From contig CM066310.1 in NCBI GenBank assembly GCA_033807695.1, positions 3,162,001-3,226,000 of the forward strand: a stretch of 64,000 bases of DNA, written 5' to 3'. Position 1 is the stretch's first letter. Each line of letters opens with the position of its first letter. Below, piece after piece: positions 58,101-64,000 of the stretch. This DNA is from Daedaleopsis sinensis. Taxonomy: Eukaryota > Basidiomycota > Agaricomycetes > Polyporales > Polyporaceae. Below the pieces are notes generated by a model. That model was given only the letters and a program-made list of their open reading frames with translations, did not search any database and was not told where the DNA came from. A program made the position numbers and the translations under genes.

Positions 58101-60893
58101 AATGGCATAGAGCAGAGCAGCGAGTCCAAGGTGAGCTGGTATCTCAGCCTTCGTAATGTAGTCAGTAATGTAATAAATCAAAGCCTTCGCTGCCTCTCCA
58201 GAACCAATGTGCTTAATGTCCATATTACATTTCATCAAGAACACAACTAGATCATTGTAGTTCGCAATCATTGGATGTAGACGACGGAGAAGAATAGAAC
58301 CAGTCTCGTCGTCAACCGTAGTAGCGGCGCGAGTAGATCCGTCCATACGCATACGACAATTCGCATCGGTCCGGGCCTGCCCTTTTCGAAGGTATTTCCA
58401 ACAAGTTTCCATGTGCTCATGCCAGTTGTAACACTCCACAAGCTCGTTGACGTGAGACTCGTATCTCACCGCAAAATCAGCGGCCGGCATATCGCCTAGC
58501 AAAGGACCAGTTAGTGTGCCGGGATGGACGAATCCTTCAGTCTCGCGTCGCTTTGGACGCTCTGCAGCGTGAGTATTATTTTCTATCGGGACGTCTGCTC
58601 CCAACAGCTCAGACTTTATAATGGACTCCAACCATGCAAACATATCCATTTGGTACTGTTCAGACTGTGCCATACAATCTCTCATTTGTTGCGGAGAAGG
58701 GTGGTCTTCAATCCATATCAGCATATGACAATGAAGGGTTCCTCTCGCCTGACACTCAACTGTCCCGTAGTAAGCACTGATCTTCCCGAATAATCCTGGT
58801 TCGTTCCTGCCGTAACGAAGTATAGTATCTATGAAGTAAGTGATCATTGTATGGAAGAAACGCGCACAAGGCCCCGGATTTCGAGCAACAAGAAGGCGAC
58901 GCTCCCATTCCGTCAAAGGCTCTCCAGCCTCCGCATCCTCAAGGCGGATGTTATGTCCAGCGAGAAGACGAACGAGCGGATGGTTGACGTCTGAAGGATT
59001 GAGCGTGATGAAAAGTGCAGGAGTGCTATGAAAATGTACTAGCGAACGAATCTCGTTCCGAAGTCGAAGACGATACCCGGCAGTTCCGGGGAGATAGCGC
59101 AGCACAGCTCCTACACTGTTGACGAGCTGCAGAAGCTTACGCTCAGCATCCGTCTTGATCTCATACTGAGGATCACGCGCGAAATTGTTAATGGTAGCGG
59201 CCAGGAGGGAGCGATCAACAGACAACAAACGGCGAACTATGTCATGCTGTTGCGACGCCTTAACCTTGAATCTCACAGAGTCGCACACGGCCTTCTTCTG
59301 AAGAATGTTGTAGTAGACAAAAGCAAAATCGGGGTCACGCTCGAACGGACTGTCGTGTATCTGCAGCAAATATCGAAGTTGCTCTTCCAGCGAGACCGGA
59401 ATGGTGCGCTCTGGATGATGAAACCCACCAATACCCCAAGGATCGAGGTGGGGGAACAACCACGTCAGCAAGCTACTGTTCTCGAAATCCGGGACAAATC
59501 GCTCTCCCGCCTGCGAACGTATGAACCTCCCGCCGTCGAGACAGTGATACAAAGCCTTCATTTTCATGTCTCGGTAAGCGACTGGCGAATCGTCCCCACA
59601 TGTATAGCCAACGTTCTCCACGAGAAGCTCGCCATTGTCAGAAGGACCATTGTCGACTACGTTTCGCCTGCTATAGTCACTGGAGGACTCATCCGTGATG
59701 TCTCCTTCATTTATGAAACCGATATCCAGTGCACAAGGCACACCTTCACCTTTTGCGCGGTCCTCCTCACTCAACAGCAATTCACAATTTCGCGCGCTGT
59801 AGCCATGGAATATGGTATCGCACATATAGTGAGGATTGCGAGACACCACGAATTGCACGATGGTCTTCACAACCGATGTTCGGACTAGCACAGGGCTGAG
59901 CTTCCGAATCGTCTCTCGCGTAGGGGGCGTCCTCCCCACGAAAACCGCGCACGCGGTGTCCCGGATCACCGACGGCGGCGGTGGGAGCACATTATTTAAA
60001 TGTGTCGAGTTCTGGGGCATGACCAACACATTGCCCTTGACGAAACGCTGCTCCGTGGAAGGATCCTCCCAATTGTTTCCACGCGAACTAGAGGCAGTCC
60101 CACGTTTCGGTAGTTGACTGAACCGGAACGAAATGCGACTGCCCCTAGCCCGAGCCACCAAGAGTTTTTCGAACTGTGAACTGCGCGCAAACGCGCTCTT
60201 GACGCGGTCCGGCAAGGAATCATGTCCATAGTACAACCAGTTAGCCAGACAAAGTCTCGGCATCCGTTTCTTCGAGACCAACTCCCGGTCGCACGTACGA
60301 CACATAACCAGCGGCGCAAGGTTACGTGGGTCCGTCATACCCTCCGAGTCCAACAAAGCGTATTCATATAGAGCAAGATTATACGTACGAGGCAACACAT
60401 CGTTCGGCAGTGCTCTGTTCTGCAGGAGCGTCAGGTCAAATTCGTCCGGATGAACATCACGGCTCAGTTCAGGACGTGTATACCGCGCGCACACCGCGCA
60501 TATCCTGGTAGAAAATGTGTCAGTAGTCATCTTTGCTTGCCACTCACTAATGATGGTCTCCCGCAACGAAGCGTCCGCGATCTGCATAAACGACCTATTC
60601 AGGCCGTCTGTCCCTGTCGTCCATATTTCACGTCCTCGAGAAACCAACTCCGCAGTCCGGCCCACGCGAAGAAGAGAGAACATGTAAACGGTTGTAGGAC
60701 AGCGTTCCGTACACCGATGCCCGGACAATTTCGCGCGTAACGTGCGCATCGTCTCGCGTGTCTTCACTTGGATTTCATGGGCGTGGGCGATCTCACGAAG
60801 CTCGCTGCTCTTCCAAAAACTGTACATATTCAGCACACGGGTCAGCGAACCACCGAGAGCAACTTCATGAGCTTTGGCATTAAGCATGGGCAT
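55110..60893 (-). CDS. Helitron Rep-PIF1 helicase protein, 1,927 aa
   Basis: One uninterrupted frame. N-terminal third: zinc-type cysteine pairs (CAVCARY, CRTCDRELVSKKRMPRLC). The Rep nuclease domain has the HUH motif in RGTLHCHMLIW (about residue 720) and the tyrosine motif in YYITDYITKAEIP (about residue 900). A Lys/Pro linker with basic clusters (KLKRKRRPTSKSAPQPPKKK) follows. The PIF1-type helicase has Walker A GVGGTGKSH (about residue 1440), Walker B YLIVDEVSMVG, YKAQGRSLDRAIVD and VYVMLSRVRSFEGLGIL. The protein nicks and moves single-stranded DNA in rolling-circle transposition. Length and domain order match autonomous fungal Helitrons. The lack of stops or frameshifts indicates a recent copy. 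Confidence 0.93.
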   Translation of the reverse strand: MPMLNAKAHEVALGGSLTRVLNMYSFWKSSELREIAHAHEIQVKTRETMRTLRAKLSGHRCTERCPTTVYMFSLLRVGRTAELVSRGREIWTTGTDGLNRSFMQIADASLRETIISEWQAKMTTDTFSTRICAVCARYTRPELSRDVHPDEFDLTLLQNRALPNDVLPRTYNLALYEYALLDSEGMTDPRNLAPLVMCRTCDRELVSKKRMPRLCLANWLYYGHDSLPDRVKSAFARSSQFEKLLVARARGSRISFRFSQLPKRGTASSSRGNNWEDPSTEQRFVKGNVLVMPQNSTHLNNVLPPPPSVIRDTACAVFVGRTPPTRETIRKLSPVLVRTSVVKTIVQFVVSRNPHYMCDTIFHGYSARNCELLLSEEDRAKGEGVPCALDIGFINEGDITDESSSDYSRRNVVDNGPSDNGELLVENVGYTCGDDSPVAYRDMKMKALYHCLDGGRFIRSQAGERFVPDFENSSLLTWLFPHLDPWGIGGFHHPERTIPVSLEEQLRYLLQIHDSPFERDPDFAFVYYNILQKKAVCDSVRFKVKASQQHDIVRRLLSVDRSLLAATINNFARDPQYEIKTDAERKLLQLVNSVGAVLRYLPGTAGYRLRLRNEIRSLVHFHSTPALFITLNPSDVNHPLVRLLAGHNIRLEDAEAGEPLTEWERRLLVARNPGPCARFFHTMITYFIDTILRYGRNEPGLFGKISAYYGTVECQARGTLHCHMLIWIEDHPSPQQMRDCMAQSEQYQMDMFAWLESIIKSELLGADVPIENNTHAAERPKRRETEGFVHPGTLTGPLLGDMPAADFAVRYESHVNELVECYNWHEHMETCWKYLRKGQARTDANCRMRMDGSTRAATTVDDETGSILLRRLHPMIANYNDLVVFLMKCNMDIKHIGSGEAAKALIYYITDYITKAEIPAHLGLAALLYAIERTNDRHGDVSDWTPKYEQSALTIVVNSMLCRMEVSHQQIMSYLVGGGDHYTSHRFRILHLGPFDREVTRYWDAAIGSDVGNVNGHDPSVPGARPIELGTEEGGDDDEFDLAALEGEDDEGADVGEEMVTLTMTQGSLSALSQMQDYKYRPDVEPFHAMGLYEYVGKTEKVSQNRENSRLENRRDKGESGNGIRRGRPEQARGRFMQEHPQHRTHLVRKRVVWVVPVLLGDRVPRPDRSVLERNEWAKMILILFSPWRVPADLKLPSETWFEAYERRKSAIPAEHESIIKNMTVLTECRDARDRARTERRAAKHMSCAVGPAVHDAAGSDVDMDVGGGFELDMQESNPACAVEMDEDVLGRVDKLITLPARVALEKIFAIGPPGAGSSTVCHGTVREVESSERECLGLEEKEMVKLKRKRRPTSKSAPQPPKKKRRTGSGHLPVVDVFEIVEASTGSSSQSASTDGPPTVEDSIRQVSVEFGLNENEEQRRAFETIARHVCFGGEQLLMYIAGVGGTGKSHVVNAVLRLFELLGRRHEILVSAPTGAAAILIGGYTIHSLLMMPQKLPNDLSPLMSIWEHVRYLIVDEVSMVGAPTLCQISTRIQRAKGFSASVEDAPFGGVNVIFTGDFGQLRPVRVPALYKYELVSSSRLHSALTESGTGVAALKGAYLWRQVKEVVILKKNQRQQGDNRYAELLDRVRVGRSEAAHFRRDTDDYGDLQERVVARNISEGKSSVDVFNNVPVIVGLKETRDAINVLLLRRHAAVIGEEPHRYYARDMIDGEPAKLGDQVRLWKLRSKQTSDVPPALYLFPGMRVMVQENLAFSNHVVNGAIGEIRHVRYETLDGVRIPVVAYIHIPGSGTIVDGFEEDIVPIFPVLSNFTWQRTPPSAKEPAEIVRVSRMQLPLLPAYCYTDYKAQGRSLDRAIVDPSSARTLQGVYVMLSRVRSFEGLGILRPFPRSKLFTRLPEELRVELARIELLDALSKARYDSLADRLL
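55110..60893 (-). mobile_element. Helitron (coding core; ends not resolved)
   Basis: The presence of the intact Rep-PIF1 gene defines a Helitron here. The element must extend beyond the coding frame on both sides; neither the 5' TC start (expected above 60893) nor the 3' hairpin plus CTRR (expected below 55110) could be fixed by eye. Confidence 0.75.
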
Positions 60894-61629
60894 TCTCGCA
60901 ATGGTGGTAGTGATGATTATCCCCCGAAAGCTGTGATTGAAATCCAGATTTATCTGTTCTTCATCACACCATCGGAGGGTAGGTGTCCCATCGCAAGAGA
61001 GACCTACAAGACCTGCTGCATGTCAACTTCGCGATCCGCCGCAGCACACAACATGAAACTAACCGCATATCGGGTCTTCGAAATCGCTACGGAACACGGA
61101 CAGTGCAGCAAGCACATCTAACAGGCAAGGTGAGTTTCTTGAATAATGGACATACAACCCGCAGCTAACCTTCCGTTTCCGCAAGTTCGCTTTCCGGCGA
61201 CACATTTGGACCATGACCGATGGATCCTGAATCGCGCGTACTATGGTCAGCGTGGCTATAAGTACGAGGATCCATTCAGCGACAATACCTGTATTGTGCT
61301 CCGACTGAGTTGAGTACGCCCTCTCCACGGCATCCGCGAAAGCAACCAACGTTTCCGCTGTCGGACGCTGCATCGTATAGTCAAGAGGATGGTGTTACAA
61401 GACCTCCCACCCGGCTTATGAGGATATCGCGACAAAACGCAACCGCGAATTCCGACCCTGCAGGTCAGACGTGGCACAATGAATCAGCATTTATCAGCTA
61501 ATTACCGTACGTCCCTACAGGAACGGCATCACTGTAACAACACAGGCCACACATGAAACGCGCAACATCAAGAGCAGACTCCGTGTAGACACTTCACCTG
61601 GCAGGGACGCGACACATTGGCGCGGTGCG
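60894..61629. other. Helitron 5' flank and R2 upstream region
   Basis: A minus-strand frame 61373-61059 has one hydrophobic helix (WILVLIATLTIVRAI) but no recognised family. The rest is non-coding. Confidence 0.3.
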
Positions 61630-61707
61630 GAACTATAAGACAAGGGCGACAAGCTTTATCAGATTTTCACCACTCGACTTAAGTGTTTCGCTCACCTTCC
61701 AACCATC
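61630..61707 (+). promoter_or_regulatory. Probable promoter/leader of the R2 gene
   Basis: ACTATAAGAC lies about 70 bp before the ATG at 61708, followed by a pyrimidine-rich leader (CTCACCTTCCAACCATC) right before the start. A TATA-like match only. Confidence 0.35.
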
Positions 61708-62867
61708 ATGCATTCAACTCCCCTCGAACAGAAGCCCTCCGGTCCGGGCGAGAGATCCAAATACGTCCTATTCCCTATCCAGTTCCCCGAGGTCAGTAAA
61801 GCGAGCGAGATGAAATCCGACATACGTACTTAATCCTCTCGAGCAGCTCTGGGATGCCTACAAGTTGGCCCAGTCCTCGTTCTGGACCGCCGACGAACTA
61901 GACCTCTCCGCGGACATCCTACAATGGCGTGAAAAGCTAACACGGAAAGAGCGCAACCTCATATCGTCTATCCTGGGATTCTTCGCTGCTTCCGACGGTA
62001 TAGTCGTCGACAACTTGGCACGACGCTTTTGCGCGGAGATCGAGATTCCCGAGGCGCGATGTTTCTATGGCTATCAGATCATGATGTAAGTGAACACTCG
62101 AGAGCACCGGATGGCGTGAAATGACATATCACATCTTTCAGCGAGAATGTCCATGCGGAGGTCTACAGCCGCTTCATACAGGAACTGATAGAAGATCCCC
62201 AAGAGCAGCATAAACTGTTCAGCGCAATCGAAACCATACCCGCTGTGAAGGCCAAAGCCGAGTGGTGCATGAAGTGGATAGACGCGGCTGTTGTCGACGT
62301 CCCGACGCGCCTCGTGGCGTTTGCGATCGTAGAAGGGGTTTTTTTCTCGTCGTCCTTCGCTGCGATCTTTTGGCTCCGCCACCGGAACCTGATGCCAGCG
62401 TTGACGTTCTCCAACGAGTTGATCGCGCGGGACGAAGGACAGCACACAGCGTTCGCATGCCTCCTCTACCGTTACACGCCAAACTTACCGAGTGTGGCGG
62501 TTGTGAACCAGATGGTCCGCGACGCGGTTGCACTAGAGCAAGACTTCTTTAGAAGTGAGCTACTAAATGATTTTGTGACTTACACTGACATATCATTCAG
62601 CCATTCTCCCTTCACCCATTTCCGGACTGAGCTCGAAACTGATGAACGACTACGTTGAGTATGTGGCGGACTTTCTTCTGTTCAGGCTCGGATACCCAAA
62701 CATTTTCTACAAGAACAATCCAGTGAGTATCTCATTGCATCGAATCGACTAGGAGACTGACGAGCACGAAGTTCCCGTTCATGGAGCGTACAGCTATCGA
62801 TTCCAAGACAAACTTCTTCGAGAGGTCTGTTAGCGAGTATCACGGAGCGACGGTTCGGCGCGCTTGA
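61708..62867 (+). CDS. Ribonucleotide reductase small subunit (R2), 317 aa
   Basis: Five exons (61708-61791, 61847-62085, 62142-62554, 62601-62722, 62772-62867) join into 317 residues. It forms the diiron-tyrosyl radical used by R1. All metal ligands are visible: D47 (ADELDLS), E109 and H112 ([10 protein letters not shown]), E172 (IVEGVFFSS), E206 and H209 (RDEGQHTAF). The radical tyrosine Y116 is kept. Further family blocks are [38 protein letters not shown] and [13 protein letters not shown]. It ends in HGATVRRA soon after this, lacking the acidic-aromatic tail by which eukaryotic R2 docks to R1. The N-terminus is also short. The sequence is divergent for a fungal housekeeping R2, so this is probably a second copy, with R1 remnants 23 kb away. 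Confidence 0.87.
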
Positions 62868-64000
62868 AACCTTTCGGATGGAGGGATTTGCGTCATAATT
62901 CTGTTCATGTGCACTGTTATGCCGAATGCAACTTGTTAGGTTCAATTATCAGAAACAATCGACGACATTCTAAAACATCGGACCTCAGGGCTATTCATCC
63001 TGACCATGCGACGGCGGTCCATTGTGCCCTGCTGTCACGGTCAAAGCCCCAATTCCTGGACACGGTACAGACAAATGGCCCCGAAATGATCAAGAGCGCA
63101 CTCAAAGAGAAGCAAAGACGCACCGTGGGCTGGGCAAAGTCACAGTTATGACGTGTAGTGACCGCGAACTTCATGTTCAAATTAAGTCAACCATCTGCAG
63201 GGCTACTATTAGCCTATGGCTGTACAGACTCCAAAGCGGAGACAACAGACCGGAAAACGCCGTGTTTGTGCCGGTCATGCCGGATTTATTTTGAGCTCCG
63301 ATCGGCTGCTTCCGAGTAGTACACGCTGGGTTCTCCGCTGCGCCAAGGAGCTTCTCATGCACCCTACAAGACTAAGGCAGGAAACTGCGCGGGAACCTAG
63401 ACAGTAACCACGACTCTCAAACACGCTGCGGCATGCCATGTACGTGGGTTTTGCACCTCCATGCATACTCGCAGATAACAACCCTCGGCCGGAGGCCAGC
63501 ACACATAGCAGATGTACTATCCGTCTCACTCACGTCGGTACCCGACGTGGCCAGTCACCAATGCCACACGACAACGAACAATCAGACCCACATCTACAGC
63601 GAGTCAACCGTGCGTCTACTCGAAACCTGCATTCCGCCCAGTAACGACCAACTGACACATACTAAACCCACGACATATAGAGAGCTTAAGCACGACCGAA
63701 TCAATGCACCTCTACCGCACCGACGACCCCGAAGCTAGAAATTTCCCGGGTTGTGAGTTCCTGCAGGTGAGGAGAATAATGTCCTTCACGAAAGCACGTC
63801 TCACGTCCTACGTTCAATGTCAACGCCTGCTTCCATTCCTACATCGCGCGAACGTTTGGTGAGAGGAATCTGGACCGACCGAAAACGATTTTTAGTGCTG
63901 ACAATACGCTCCTTCACACACAACTCTCCAGTCCCCACTCAATCTATCAACCTTCAACTCAGGACTTCCCTAGGTGCCCAACTTACGCCCGCGAGTGTGC
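62868..64000. other. 3' flank, no gene recognised
   Basis: Only short overlapping frames on both strands, with none carrying a motif. The last 150 bp have a CT-rich leader-like composition that could belong to a gene beyond the window. Confidence 0.35.

Noticed and set aside
15421..62867. An endogenous giant-virus segment as the explanation for R1, R2, kinase and helicase
   Set aside because: The helicase belongs to a Helitron, genes have fungal introns and no capsid, polymerase or packaging gene is present; only a possible origin of the RNR pair stays open.

Overview
The window reads as nuclear DNA of a basidiomycete fungus, most likely an Agaricomycete. The coding regions are broken by short introns of about 45-70 bp with GTRNGT donors, CTRAC-like branch sites and YAG acceptors. 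The gene content also fits: a KDZ transposase, a TET/JBP dioxygenase, a Helitron with a Rep-PIF1 protein, fungal-type ABC transporter remnants and an expanded lineage-specific gene family. No bacterial operon structure is visible. This is a repeat-rich, transposon-invaded accessory region.

Layout. 1-0.3 kb: edge of an unidentified gene. 3.2-5.7 kb: decayed ABC transporter, minus strand. 6.5-12.7 kb: two blocks of a 70-bp satellite with higher-order repeats. 13.5-14.2 kb: one hypothetical gene. 15.4-17.6 kb and 37.1-38.5 kb: the 3' and 5' parts of one divergent ribonucleotide reductase large-subunit (R1) gene on the minus strand. Between them, 17.6-37.1 kb, lies a roughly 19.5-kb KDZ-superfamily DNA transposon with terminal inverted repeats of about 60 bp. 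Its six genes run -,+,-,+,+,+: arginine-motif/acidic ORF A, Cys-rich giant ORF B, ORF C, a TET/JBP-type 2-oxoglutarate/Fe(II) DNA dioxygenase, the KDZ transposase, and ORF F. Tandem arrays rich in CpG palindromes sit just inside both ends. 39.8-42.8 kb: two hypothetical genes. 45.9-54.6 kb: four paralogues of an F-box-like plus nucleotidyltransferase-fold family, interleaved with an SRPK/CLK-like protein kinase and small genes. 55.1-60.9 kb: a Helitron with an uninterrupted 1,927-codon Rep/helicase frame. 61.7-62.9 kb: an intact five-exon ribonucleotide reductase small subunit (R2).

How parts may work together. The transposase, the TET/JBP enzyme and the terminal arrays look like one mobile unit. 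The transposase would act on the ends and the dioxygenase would oxidise 5-methylcytosine, plausibly keeping the CpG-dense element from being silenced; that role is inference. The R1 and R2 genes are both divergent and lie in the same region, so they may have formed a second RNR pair before the transposon split R1. Intron boundaries were assigned by eye and may be off by a base or a few.
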